Shown here: positions 29,165 through 37,971 of the stretch, piece after piece
How the letters are laid out: every line of letters starts with the position of its first letter
How positions within the stretch are numbered: the first letter of the stretch is position 1
DNA from: CAYLHF01 sp964383365
Lineage (GTDB): Bacteria > Bacteroidota > Rhodothermia > Rhodothermales > UBA10348
Length of the DNA: 64,000 nt
Assembly: GCA_964383365.1 (NCBI GenBank)
Contig: CAYLHF010000013.1
Coordinates: 16,571 to 80,570 of the forward strand
Direction: 5' to 3'
Program-made: the position numbers and the translations under genes
The notes under the pieces: model-generated
What the model saw: only the letters and a program-made list of their open reading frames with translations
Database searches by the model: none
Told to the model about the DNA's origin: nothing

Positions 29165-31578
29165 TTAAAAATTACTTTATTTCAGCCGTCCGAAATCTCA
29201 GAAAATATGCAGGATATACGGCGATAAATCTGCTGGGCCTTGCCGTAGGACTTACCGTTGTCCTGCAGATATATCTCTTCGTTTCCTTCGAACTCAGCTA
29301 CGACAACTTCCATCGAAGTGCGGATAATCTGTATCGAATCGTACTCGATGGACGCTTTTCCGGTACCGACCTGAATGCTCCGGTCGCCCCTGCCCCGATG
29401 GCAGCAGCTCTCATTCAGGACTTTCCCGAGGTCGAATCGGTCGTCCGACTCGCCGGATTCAACACCGAAGTTCTGGTTCGCAAAGATGAACTGAGCGCCC
29501 TCGAAAAACCGATTCTGATGGTCGATTCGACTTTTTTTGACATTTTTGGTTTTCGTCTGCTGAGTGGTAATCCTGCTACCGTTCTGACTCGGCCGCGTAC
29601 CCTCGTTTTAACTGAGACGCTTGCAAAAAAATATTTCGGATTAGACGACCCCATCGGGGAAACGTTGGTCCTGGGAGATACGTCCCGATTCGAAGTTACA
29701 GGTATCGTCTCCGACCCACCGCCGAATACGCATGTTAAATTCAGTCTGCTTCGATCACTCCAGGACATCGATGATGCGCAGGCTGATCGGTGGATCTCCA
29801 ATAATTACTTCACGTATCTGAGACTTCGACCCGGGAGTTCCAAGACTGCACTCGAAGCCAAGCTTCCTGCCTTTTTCAAGCGATACGCAGCACCGCAAGT
29901 CCAACAGATTTTTGGCCAGTCGTATGAAGAGGTGCTGACTGGAGATAACCGTCTGAGTTATTCTCTGCAACGCGTTAGAGACGTACACCTTCGGTCGAAC
30001 TTTGAAATCGACCTCGAGCCGTCCGGTGATATTCAGTACGTACATGCATTTATCGCAATCGCCCTCTTCATCCTGCTTCTTGCCTGTATCAATTTCATGA
30101 ATCTTGCGACAGCCCGGTCGGCCAGCCGGGCTCTGGAGGTAGGAATCAGAAAGGCTGTTGGATCGAGTCGCGGTCATCTAATTCTTCAGTTTCTTAGTGA
30201 ATCAGTGCTCTTGTCCGTTCTTGCGATGATTCTTGCTGTCGGAGGCGTGTTTCTATCGACACCTCTTTTCAGTCGGATTTCTGGTCAGCCACTGGACGCC
30301 AGCATTATTGTTTCCCCCATATCGGTCTCCATTCTACTTCTGGGTGCCGCTATGGTCGGCATTCTCGCGGGCAGCTACCCTGCACTATATCTATCCTCAT
30401 TTCGCCCGGCACGAATCATTCAATCGCACTCGGTTACGTCGAAGTCTCAGTCGATTCTCAGAAACAGTCTGGTGGTGTTTCAATTCGGTATCTCTGTCGC
30501 TCTTCTGCTGAGTACTTTTATAGTCGGTGATCAACTGGCCTTTATCCAGGCGAAGCGTCTGGGATTCGATAAGGACCATATCCTCGTTATCGAACGCGCG
30601 TCGATCTTGCGGACACAATCGGAAGCGTTCAAGGAGCGCCTCAGGGGAGAGGCGTCTATTCTCGCTGTTGGAGGAACCACAGCGGTACCCGGTGGCCTGC
30701 ACGGTGGCTCCGGTTATCAACCGGAAGGATTCGGGCTCAACGAGCTGATTATTATGGCGCCGGTATTCGTCGATAACGATTACGTTGAAGCCATGGGCAT
30801 CGAACTCTTCGAGGGAAGAGATTTTTCGACCGAATATCCGAGTGATTCGTCCGGATTCGTTATCAACGAGGCGAGTCTTAAGGAAATCGGCTGGAACACG
30901 GCGGTGGGGAAAACGCTGGGGACGTTCGTGGCCGGTGACTCGGTCGTTTCCGGTCCGATCCTGGGCGTCATTCGGGATTACAATTATGCGTCTCTTCGGA
31001 CCGAAGTCAGACCAATGGCACTCCAGATGGGCACCTTCGCCATGCCGAATATTATTGTTCGATTCTCAGGGAACGATCTTGCCGGAACCCTTCGAAAAAT
31101 CAACGGCATCTGGGGAGAATTTGTACCCCAACGTTCGATTAAATATTCCTTCCTGAATGAGACATTCGACGAACTCTTCGATTCAGATCGAAGACTCGGA
31201 TCCGTCTTTTCGTCATTTGCCATGATAGCCATTTTCATCGCTGGACTGGGACTCTTCGGATTGGGTCTTTTTGCCACCGAGCAGAGGACCAAGGAGATCG
31301 GGATCCGGAAGGCACTTGGCGCCACAGTCCCTCAAGTCCTGCTTATGCTGACGAACCAGTTCACGAGGCTCGTCCTGTTTTCGATCGTCATTGCCCTACC
31401 AATCGCCTATTTCGGGATGTTGTCCTGGCTGAATGGCTTTGCGTTCAGGACCGACGTTCACATATCGTCATTCGTCTACGCAGCAGGGATCGCCCTGATC
31501 ATCTCGTGGTTAACGGTGGGATATCAATCCGTTCGGGCAGCAAGAACAAATCCTGTGGTGTCTCTGAGGCACCAGTAA
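29161..31578 (+). CDS. FtsX/MacB-type ABC permease (second)
   Basis: This 805-residue paralogue of the permease at 26000 starts at ATG 29161, overlapping the ATPase stop by 4 bp, with MIKNYFISAVRNLRKYAGYT. It has the same two-half layout. FtsX motifs occur at MNLATARSASRALEVGIRKAVG and TKEIGIRKALGATV, each following a large periplasmic region. Sequence identity with the first permease is visible throughout, so the pair arose by duplication. A heterodimeric transporter or mechanotransducer with the intervening ATPase is the simplest reading. The substrate is unknown. Confidence 0.92.
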   Translation: MIKNYFISAVRNLRKYAGYTAINLLGLAVGLTVVLQIYLFVSFELSYDNFHRSADNLYRIVLDGRFSGTDLNAPVAPAPMAAALIQDFPEVESVVRLAGFNTEVLVRKDELSALEKPILMVDSTFFDIFGFRLLSGNPATVLTRPRTLVLTETLAKKYFGLDDPIGETLVLGDTSRFEVTGIVSDPPPNTHVKFSLLRSLQDIDDAQADRWISNNYFTYLRLRPGSSKTALEAKLPAFFKRYAAPQVQQIFGQSYEEVLTGDNRLSYSLQRVRDVHLRSNFEIDLEPSGDIQYVHAFIAIALFILLLACINFMNLATARSASRALEVGIRKAVGSSRGHLILQFLSESVLLSVLAMILAVGGVFLSTPLFSRISGQPLDASIIVSPISVSILLLGAAMVGILAGSYPALYLSSFRPARIIQSHSVTSKSQSILRNSLVVFQFGISVALLLSTFIVGDQLAFIQAKRLGFDKDHILVIERASILRTQSEAFKERLRGEASILAVGGTTAVPGGLHGGSGYQPEGFGLNELIIMAPVFVDNDYVEAMGIELFEGRDFSTEYPSDSSGFVINEASLKEIGWNTAVGKTLGTFVAGDSVVSGPILGVIRDYNYASLRTEVRPMALQMGTFAMPNIIVRFSGNDLAGTLRKINGIWGEFVPQRSIKYSFLNETFDELFDSDRRLGSVFSSFAMIAIFIAGLGLFGLGLFATEQRTKEIGIRKALGATVPQVLLMLTNQFTRLVLFSIVIALPIAYFGMLSWLNGFAFRTDVHISSFVYAAGIALIISWLTVGYQSVRAARTNPVVSLRHQ

Positions 31579-31599
31579 CGTCGGGGCATCTTCTCAACC

Positions 31600-32400
31600 T
31601 TACAGCAGTCTGTCTGGCTCCTGTTGGGTGTCGAAAAACCGGTCCAGCAGCTGATGAGCGTGTGCAATAGAACGCAGATAATAGGCGGCCCGAAGTCTGG
31701 TTGCCTGCTTCTCCGAGAGTCTTGAACCATTGCCTTCACCGGCCTGCCGGGCATGGTGCAGGACAATGGCGGCAGCAACAGAGATATTGAAACTCTGAAC
31801 AAATCCTACCGTCGGAATCCGGCACCGAACGTCTGCAATTGACGCCATTTCAGTTGATACTCCATTGAGTTCATTCCCGAAAACAACGGCCGTCGGATGT
31901 GAAAAATCGATCTCATCGAGGTCGACAGACGATTCGCCGAGAAGGGTAACAACAATCTGGAAACCCTCTTCGCGGACGACGTTTGCCCAGTCCGACGGCG
32001 AACGGAAAAGCCGTATATCCAGCCACTTGTCCGCTCCCTGAGTGGTACGCTTGGAGTGTTTGTACGGCTGTTCCCCGGTGACCACGTCTACCCGCGCGCA
32101 CCCCAGCGCTTCGGCCGAACGCATGACAGCACTCACATTTCCTGTATTCACCAGTCCTTCGACAACCGGCAGGAGAGTAAGACTGCGCCCATCAATGACG
32201 TTATTAATTCTGTCTCTCCTATCTTCCGTAAGCAGCGATTCAAAGATCTCCACCACGCGGACTGGATCCAGGGCCTTCCCTCGAAATGTGAGTGTCTCCT
32301 CAATAGATCCGGAGGAGTGGAGGAGGTCCCTCATTACAGTTTGTGCGACGTCTGAAGCCTTCACTGTGGTGCCTCTACTGGATCTGTTGTTGTTCTGCAA
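31600..32400 (-). CDS. TrmH/SpoU-family RNA 2'-O-methyltransferase
   Basis: The SPOUT methyltransferase motifs are all present: NTGNVSAVMRSAEALG, FGNELNGVS, and GFVQSFNISVAAAI for the knot and AdoMet pocket. The family methylates ribose 2'-OH groups; similarity is strongest to tRNA Gm18 methyltransferase TrmH. The ~70-residue N-terminal extension and C-terminal tail also fit TrmH. The longest frame starts at TTG 32400; ATG at 32334 is possible. It converges with the second permease gene. Confidence 0.88.
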   Translation of the reverse strand: MQNNNRSSRGTTVKASDVAQTVMRDLLHSSGSIEETLTFRGKALDPVRVVEIFESLLTEDRRDRINNVIDGRSLTLLPVVEGLVNTGNVSAVMRSAEALGCARVDVVTGEQPYKHSKRTTQGADKWLDIRLFRSPSDWANVVREEGFQIVVTLLGESSVDLDEIDFSHPTAVVFGNELNGVSTEMASIADVRCRIPTVGFVQSFNISVAAAIVLHHARQAGEGNGSRLSEKQATRLRAAYYLRSIAHAHQLLDRFFDTQQEPDRLL

Positions 32401-32491
32401 TCATGCTCATTAAAAATACGAATCCGATGGTCATATCCCTGCTCTGTTCCCGAACAGGAAGAGCGATGGACGCGTCGGCATTGGAACTACG

Positions 32492-33211
32492 ATGATACTT
32501 GAAAACTCTGTCTCAATTATAACCGGAGCCAGTAGCGGCCTCGGAGAGGCCTTTTCCAGGGCTCTTGTCAAACGTGGAGGAAAAGTGTATGGTCTGGCTC
32601 GCAGACAGGATCGACTGGATGCGATTGCGCGTGATCTTGGCGCTTCGTTCTCCGGCCTGGTCTGCGACGTGTCGGATGAGACATCCGTCATGGAATCGCT
32701 GGAGGCTATCCACGACAACGGTGATGAAGTGGATGTATTGATCAATAATGCGGGCCTGGGGCGTTTTGGACCCATAGAGGATACATCGATAGAAGACTGG
32801 GACGTTCAAAATGAGACCAATCTGAGAGGCGTGTTCCTCTGTACCCGGGCAGTCGTCCCGGGAATGAAAAAAAAGAACGCAGCCGTCGGTTTCGGTGGTC
32901 ATATCATCAATATATCTTCTGTGGCCGGCCTGGTGGGAAACCCGATGGTGAGTGTTTACAACGCGACTAAATTTGGGCTCAAGGGTCTGTCAGAAGCGCT
33001 GATGAAGGAACTGAGAGAGGATGGAATCAAGGTGACTTGCCTCTATCCCGGATCCATTCAGACCGAATTTTTTGAAGTTGCAGGCGTCGATATATCGTCC
33101 CAGCCGATGACGGCAGCGGACATCACTTCGACCCTGATCCACGTCCTCGAAGCTCCAGATAATTACCTGATTTCAGAAATCGCCATGAGGCCGCTTCGGC
33201 CGAAGGGCTAA
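32492..33211 (+). CDS. Short-chain dehydrogenase/reductase
   Basis: This 239-residue classical SDR carries TGASSGLG near residues 11-18, NNAG near 88, NISSVAG and the YNATK active site (VSVYNATKFG). It begins at ATG 32492. The substrate is unknown. A TRAP solute-binding protein gene follows 30 bp later on the same strand, so the two may be co-transcribed, for example for uptake and oxidation of a hydroxy acid; that pairing is only positional inference. Confidence 0.9.
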   Translation: MILENSVSIITGASSGLGEAFSRALVKRGGKVYGLARRQDRLDAIARDLGASFSGLVCDVSDETSVMESLEAIHDNGDEVDVLINNAGLGRFGPIEDTSIEDWDVQNETNLRGVFLCTRAVVPGMKKKNAAVGFGGHIINISSVAGLVGNPMVSVYNATKFGLKGLSEALMKELREDGIKVTCLYPGSIQTEFFEVAGVDISSQPMTAADITSTLIHVLEAPDNYLISEIAMRPLRPKG

Positions 33212-33241
33212 TTATTTTAAACCTGATTCGATGGAATCGAT

Positions 33242-34351
33242 ATGAAAAGACGTGATTTTGTACGCAAAGCGACAGCCTCTCTGGCCACCACTACCCTGCT
33301 CGCAGGATGTTCGTCTGAAGCCGACTCGTCGGGGGCGGCTGCGGTACAGACCCGCCCCCGTATTAACTGGAGGCTGACGTCGAGTTTCCCCCGATCACTC
33401 GATACGATTTTTGGTGCGGCCGACGTACTTGCAGCTCGCGTTTCGGAACTCACCGACGGACGGTTTACCATTCGCACCTTTCCGGCCGGTGAACTCGTTC
33501 CGTTCAACCAGGTGTTGGAGTCTGTCCAGAAAGGAACGGTTCAGCTCGGCCACACGGCAAGCTATTACTATATCGGTATCAATCCGGCTCTGGCCTTCGA
33601 CTGTACCCTGCCGTTCGGCATGACGGTGCGCCAGCTCAATTCCTGGATGTATTACGGTGACGGGAAGGAGTTGACCCGATCGCTGTTCGCTGATTTCAAT
33701 ATTCTGAACTTCCCTCTGGGGAATACCGGAACGCAAATGGGGGGCTGGTTTCGAAACCGCGTCGATTCGCTCTCGGACCTGAACGGACTCAAGATGAGGA
33801 TTCCCGGCCTTGGAGGGAAAGTAATGGACCGCATGGGTGTAACGGTTCAGGTCCTCGCAGGCGGTGACATATATGCAGCACTCGAGCGTGGTGCAATCGA
33901 CGCGACCGAGTGGTCAGGACCCTATGATGACGAGAAACTGGGGTTTTACCAGGTAGCGAAAAACTATTACTACCCCGGATGGTGGGAACCCGGACCGGGA
34001 TTGAGCCTGTATGTAAATCAGGGCGCGTGGGCCAAATTACCACCCGAATACAAGGCTGCCCTCGAGACGGCCGCCGCCGAAGCGAACGGAGGTATGATGG
34101 CTAATTATGACGCAAAGAATCCGCCGGCATTAGGCCGACTCGTTCAGAACGGAGTCGATCTTGTCCGGTTTTCGGATGATATCATGGAAGAAGCTCAAAA
34201 GATTTCCAGAGCGCTCATCGAAGACGAGGCCGCCGCAGACCCTCAGTACCGAAAGATTTACGACTCCTTCCGAAAATGGCAGAGTTCGTCGAATGCCTGG
34301 TTCCGAACGGCCGAACAGGCTTATTCGGATTTTGCTTTCAAGAAAGGTTGA
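33242..34351 (+). CDS. TRAP transporter solute-binding protein (DctP/TakP-like)
   Basis: The 369-residue periplasmic binding protein has a twin-Arg leader (MKRRDFVRKA) and a lipobox (TLLAGC), so it is probably a Tat-exported, lipid-anchored protein. The middle resembles 2-oxo-acid-binding TakP: GTVQLGHTASYYY, LKMRIPGLGGKVMDRMG, and GAIDATEWSGPYDDEKLGFY. It captures organic acids for the TRAP membrane subunits. Those (DctQ and DctM) are encoded on the opposite strand at 36122-37971, beyond three unrelated genes. The ligand is likely a 2-oxo or hydroxy acid. Confidence 0.93.
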   Translation: MKRRDFVRKATASLATTTLLAGCSSEADSSGAAAVQTRPRINWRLTSSFPRSLDTIFGAADVLAARVSELTDGRFTIRTFPAGELVPFNQVLESVQKGTVQLGHTASYYYIGINPALAFDCTLPFGMTVRQLNSWMYYGDGKELTRSLFADFNILNFPLGNTGTQMGGWFRNRVDSLSDLNGLKMRIPGLGGKVMDRMGVTVQVLAGGDIYAALERGAIDATEWSGPYDDEKLGFYQVAKNYYYPGWWEPGPGLSLYVNQGAWAKLPPEYKAALETAAAEANGGMMANYDAKNPPALGRLVQNGVDLVRFSDDIMEEAQKISRALIEDEAAADPQYRKIYDSFRKWQSSSNAWFRTAEQAYSDFAFKKG

Positions 34352-34384
34352 CCCTTCATTCTTCAGCTTAGCCTCTGTACTGGC

Positions 34385-34960
34385 ATGTCTGACCGCTACA
34401 TAACCGTTTTTTGCGCATCCAGTCCCCGTGTCGAACAGAAGTACATCGACTTCGCCCGGGAAACGGGTTACGTCCTCGCAGAGGCGGGATTTGGTCTCGT
34501 TTTCGGCGGCGGCAATCACAGCCTGATGGGAGCAGCTGCCCGTGCGATGCATGATCGAGGCGGCAACGTGGTTGGGGTCATTCCACACGCCCTGCGGTCG
34601 ATCGAGGGTATCGCGTACGAACTCGCCGACGAGTTGATTATCACTGACACGATGGACCGGAGAAAAGAAATCCTGTTCGATCGAGGCGATGGCTTCATAA
34701 GCCTCCCGGGAGGAATCGGGACCCTGGAGGAATTTATGGAGGTCGTGACACTCCGGAATCTGGGATACCATGACAAACCGATCGGTCTCCTGAATCCGTT
34801 CGGGTTCTATGATACCCTCCTCTCCTTCTTCGAGGAACTCTCGGAAAAACGGTTTCTCCGGGCTCCGGTGTCCGAGTCATTCGTGACGTCGACATCGGCC
34901 GGTTGTTTGCTCGGTCATGCTTCCTTCCAAACCCTCACGAATTCAAAAACCGATGGATGA
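34385..34960 (+). CDS. LOG family protein, nucleoside monophosphate phosphoribohydrolase
   Basis: The 191-residue cytosolic protein has the PGGIGTLEE motif and the DRRKEILFDR block of the Lonely Guy (LOG)/TIGR00730 family. It also has GGGNHSLMGAAA and the Rossmann-like start ITVFCASSP. Members cleave nucleoside 5'-monophosphates to base and ribose 5-phosphate. It is the first gene of a compact run; the DinB gene begins inside its last codons (ATG at 34953). Confidence 0.93.
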   Translation: MSDRYITVFCASSPRVEQKYIDFARETGYVLAEAGFGLVFGGGNHSLMGAAARAMHDRGGNVVGVIPHALRSIEGIAYELADELIITDTMDRRKEILFDRGDGFISLPGGIGTLEEFMEVVTLRNLGYHDKPIGLLNPFGFYDTLLSFFEELSEKRFLRAPVSESFVTSTSAGCLLGHASFQTLTNSKTDG

Positions 34961-35486
34961 ACCCGCTAGCGAATACGCTCGACTTGAATCCTTTTATGTC
35001 GAAATGGACCGGATTTTGTCCAGACCCGAATCAGTTTTGACGAAGGTCATCGCGTCGGTATCCGGTTGGAGTGCCGCTGATCATGCCTACCACCTGTCCG
35101 TGATAAACGCGAAGACATGGCGTGGAGTGGACCGCATTCTGGCCCAACATCCTCCTGCAGAACCGGGTGGGGTACCGAACCGGGTGGGGAGACTCTTTTT
35201 CAAGGCCGGTCGAATGAAGCGAGGAACCGTCAAAGCACCCGATTTCGTAACCCCTTCAGCGGATCTTTCGATGGCCGACGTACGCCTCTGGGCAGACCGT
35301 AGTGAGACCTCTTTTCGGGAGATGAAAGCAAAGCTGATCTCTCTTCCGGAGGACTCATATCGGATACCCCACCAGTTACTCGGACCTCTGAATGCCAGAG
35401 AGTGGCTGACCTTCGTTCGCATTCATTCTCTTCACCATCTGGCCATCATCCATGATATCCTCGGAGCCCATCAGAAGACATCTTGA
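34953..35486 (+). CDS. DinB-superfamily protein
   Basis: The 177-residue protein has the DinB four-helix pattern. One metal histidine lies near the N-terminal helix (WSAADHAYHLSV) and the terminal pair in HSLHHLAIIHDI. Such proteins bind a divalent metal and include thiol-dependent transferases and many of unknown function. ATG at 34953 overlaps the LOG stop by 8 bp. Its own 3' end overlaps the next gene by 35 bp, so LOG, DinB and hydrolase are translated as a linked set. Confidence 0.82.
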   Translation: MDEPASEYARLESFYVEMDRILSRPESVLTKVIASVSGWSAADHAYHLSVINAKTWRGVDRILAQHPPAEPGGVPNRVGRLFFKAGRMKRGTVKAPDFVTPSADLSMADVRLWADRSETSFREMKAKLISLPEDSYRIPHQLLGPLNAREWLTFVRIHSLHHLAIIHDILGAHQKTS

Positions 35487-36120
35487 GGTAGTTCGCACGG
35501 CGAGATACTACGAGATTGGTGATACGGACACGATCGTGGACGAGCTCTGGTTCGTGCTTCACGGTTATGGACAGACTGCACGGGAGTTCGCCGAGCCGTT
35601 CAATGCCCACTCTTCAGAAGGAAGACTCATTGTTGTACCCGAAGCTCTCTCTCGATTCTACCGGAAATTGACATCTGGAGACGTTGGCGCGTCATGGATG
35701 ACGAGCGAACATCGTTCGGCAGAAATTCGAGACTATATCCGGTATCTGAATCTGCTCTACGAAAGCATTATAGAGCAGATGGAAGGCCATATCCCGATGC
35801 TTCACGTATTGGGATTTTCACAGGGAGCTGCAACCGCGTCACGGTGGCTTGCTTCCGGACAGGTTAGAGCAGACCGATTGATACTATGGGGAGGGACGCT
35901 GGCAAGGGAGCTTGATCAGTCGTCTATGACAGCGTCTTTTCGATCCATTCCTGTGACGTTGGTCTCAGGTACGACCGATCGCTATCTGACGAAAGAACGT
36001 GCCGAGGAAGAACGTACCCGGTTATCGGGCCTGATCGATACGTTCTCTTTTGTCGCCTACGAAGGTCCGCATGAGATCGATCCGAACGTCCTCGACAACC
36101 TCATGAAACAGGTTTCCTGA
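35452..36120 (+). CDS. Alpha/beta hydrolase (phospholipase/carboxylesterase-like)
   Basis: The 222-residue hydrolase has the nucleophile elbow GFSQGAA, an oxyanion region FVLHGYGQTA, an Asp in SGTTDRYL and a late His in YEGPHEID, giving a complete Ser-Asp-His triad. The family includes short-chain carboxylesterases and lysophospholipases. It begins at ATG 35452 inside the DinB gene. Its stop is 1 bp from the convergent TRAP permease stop, so the two transcripts meet end to end. Confidence 0.85.
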   Translation: MISSEPIRRHLEVVRTARYYEIGDTDTIVDELWFVLHGYGQTAREFAEPFNAHSSEGRLIVVPEALSRFYRKLTSGDVGASWMTSEHRSAEIRDYIRYLNLLYESIIEQMEGHIPMLHVLGFSQGAATASRWLASGQVRADRLILWGGTLARELDQSSMTASFRSIPVTLVSGTTDRYLTKERAEEERTRLSGLIDTFSFVAYEGPHEIDPNVLDNLMKQVS

Positions 36121-36121
36121 A

Positions 36122-37441
36122 TCAGCCGGTCGCCCAGGTAACCAGTTCGGGGAACAGAATAATGACCAAGAGCCCGATTGCCTGAATGACGATGAACGGA
36201 ACCACTCCCCGATAGATCGTCGTGGTGGGTATCTCCGGAGGGGTGACTCCGCGCAGATAGAAAAGTGCAAACCCGAACGGAGGCGTCAGAAATGACATCT
36301 GGAGATTCATTCCGATCATGACACCGAACCAGACCAGGTTCACATCCAGGATAATCGCAGCCGGTACCAGAAGCGGAATGAGAATGAATGCGATTTCGAA
36401 AAAATCGATAAAGAAACCGAGTATAAAGATGGCGAGATTGGCGATTATCAGCAGTCCGACCACGCCCCCGGGGAGATTGGTCAGGAGATGTTCGATCCAG
36501 AGATCCCCGTTCAGACCTCTGAACACGAGCGTGAAGGCCGTCGATCCTATGAGCAGGAACATGACCATTGCCGTCAGGCGCGTCGTCTCGTCCATCGTCT
36601 CTCGAAGCGCCTTCATGGTCAGTCGACGATTGGTCACCGCGAGTAGCGTGGCACCCAACGCACCCAGCGCTCCGGCTTCTGTCGGTGTTGCGATCCCCTT
36701 GAATATGCTCCCGAGGACCACGAGAATCAGGAAGAGCGGTGGAAGCATGACGAGGATCACCTGTTTGAGCAGGGCGAAGCCCGAAACCAATCGAATATGC
36801 TCGGGAAGAGCAGGAGCCTTTTCTGGTGAGAGGAGAGCCACAACCCCGACGTAAACGGCGTAGAGGCAGGCTAACGCAATGCCCGGTACCAGGGCTCCGA
36901 CGAACAGATCTCCGACAGAGACACCCATCTGATCTGCAAGGACAATCAGCACCACACTCGGAGGAATGATCTGTCCGAGGGTCCCAGAGGCGGCGATAAC
37001 CCCGGTCGAGAGCCTGTCGGAGTAGCCATACTTCCGCATCACGGGGAGCGAGATAACGCCCATCGCCACCACCGATGCCCCCACAACTCCGGTCGCCGCT
37101 GCAAGTAAAGCACCGACGAAAACGACAGCAAATGCAAGTCCTCCACGGACCGGTCCGAATAATTGACCGATCGTCGTCAACAGGTCTTCAGCGAGACGGG
37201 ACTTCGCCAGCATCGTTCCCATAAAAATGAAGAACGGCACGGCCATCAGGACCATATTTGACATGATTCCAAATGTTCGATCCGGAAGGGCCAGCATCAA
37301 TGACCAGTCAAACAATCCCGCCTCGACCCCGATGAACGCGAACAGGACCGCCGTGCCACCCAGAGCAAATGCGACTGGAAAACCGGTGAAAATCATGATC
37401 AAGGCGCCGACGAACATCAGCGGTGCCAGCCAGTCTTCCAT
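36122..37441 (-). CDS. dctM: TRAP transporter large membrane subunit
   Basis: The 439-residue integral membrane protein has about 12 hydrophobic helices and the DctM family signatures: VFVGALLAAATGVVGASVVAM, ASGTLGQIIPPSVVLI, and the closing NLQMSFLTPPFGFALFYLRG. It translocates organic acids with sodium. ATG at 37441 overlaps the dctQ stop by one base (TAATG); an in-frame extension upstream is not membrane-like and was left out. The solute-binding protein is on the opposite strand at 33242-34351. Confidence 0.95.
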   Translation of the reverse strand: MEDWLAPLMFVGALIMIFTGFPVAFALGGTAVLFAFIGVEAGLFDWSLMLALPDRTFGIMSNMVLMAVPFFIFMGTMLAKSRLAEDLLTTIGQLFGPVRGGLAFAVVFVGALLAAATGVVGASVVAMGVISLPVMRKYGYSDRLSTGVIAASGTLGQIIPPSVVLIVLADQMGVSVGDLFVGALVPGIALACLYAVYVGVVALLSPEKAPALPEHIRLVSGFALLKQVILVMLPPLFLILVVLGSIFKGIATPTEAGALGALGATLLAVTNRRLTMKALRETMDETTRLTAMVMFLLIGSTAFTLVFRGLNGDLWIEHLLTNLPGGVVGLLIIANLAIFILGFFIDFFEIAFILIPLLVPAAIILDVNLVWFGVMIGMNLQMSFLTPPFGFALFYLRGVTPPEIPTTTIYRGVVPFIVIQAIGLLVIILFPELVTWATG

Positions 37442-37971
37442 TATCCTCTCTCTGATTTGTTGAGGAGGACGGCCACCTGCCGGATACCGAGCGAAATGCC
37501 CTGAATCAGGACCAGGACGAAGGCGAGAGGAACAATAGTCTTGATCGGATACCGGGGTAAACCACCGGGATCGGGCGACATCTCCAATACGGCCCAGGAA
37601 TTGGCCACCGAAGGCACGGAAACCCAGATTACGAGCACCGAGAACGGCACCAGTAAAAAGAGTACACCGGCCAGATTGACGGCTGCTTTTCCGCGTACGG
37701 ACAACCGCGCGAACAAGACATCTACTCTGACATGGGCGTCGTGCCTGAGCGTATAGGCAGCCCCAAGAAGAAAAAGCGCACTGAACAGATACCACTGCAT
37801 CTCCAGATATCGATTGGAACTCAGGCCAAAGCCTGTTACCCGATCGCTGTATCTCGCCAGCGAATTGAATACGCCGAGTGCGACCATGATGACGGTCAGC
37901 CAGTACAGAATACGTCCTGAACGTTCACTGAACCGGTCAATCGCGTCCGCTAAATGAAGCCACTTATTCAT
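37441..37971 (-). CDS. dctQ: TRAP transporter small membrane subunit
   Basis: This 176-residue membrane protein has four hydrophobic helices and a DctQ-like core (LEMQWYLFSALFLLGAAYTL followed by HVRVDVLF). It partners the large subunit in a TRAP transporter. ATG at 37971 starts MNKWLHLADA and overlaps the rarA stop by 8 bp. This places the transporter at the end of a uracil-DNA glycosylase, rarA, dctQ, dctM run. Confidence 0.92.
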   Translation of the reverse strand: MNKWLHLADAIDRFSERSGRILYWLTVIMVALGVFNSLARYSDRVTGFGLSSNRYLEMQWYLFSALFLLGAAYTLRHDAHVRVDVLFARLSVRGKAAVNLAGVLFLLVPFSVLVIWVSVPSVANSWAVLEMSPDPGGLPRYPIKTIVPLAFVLVLIQGISLGIRQVAVLLNKSERG

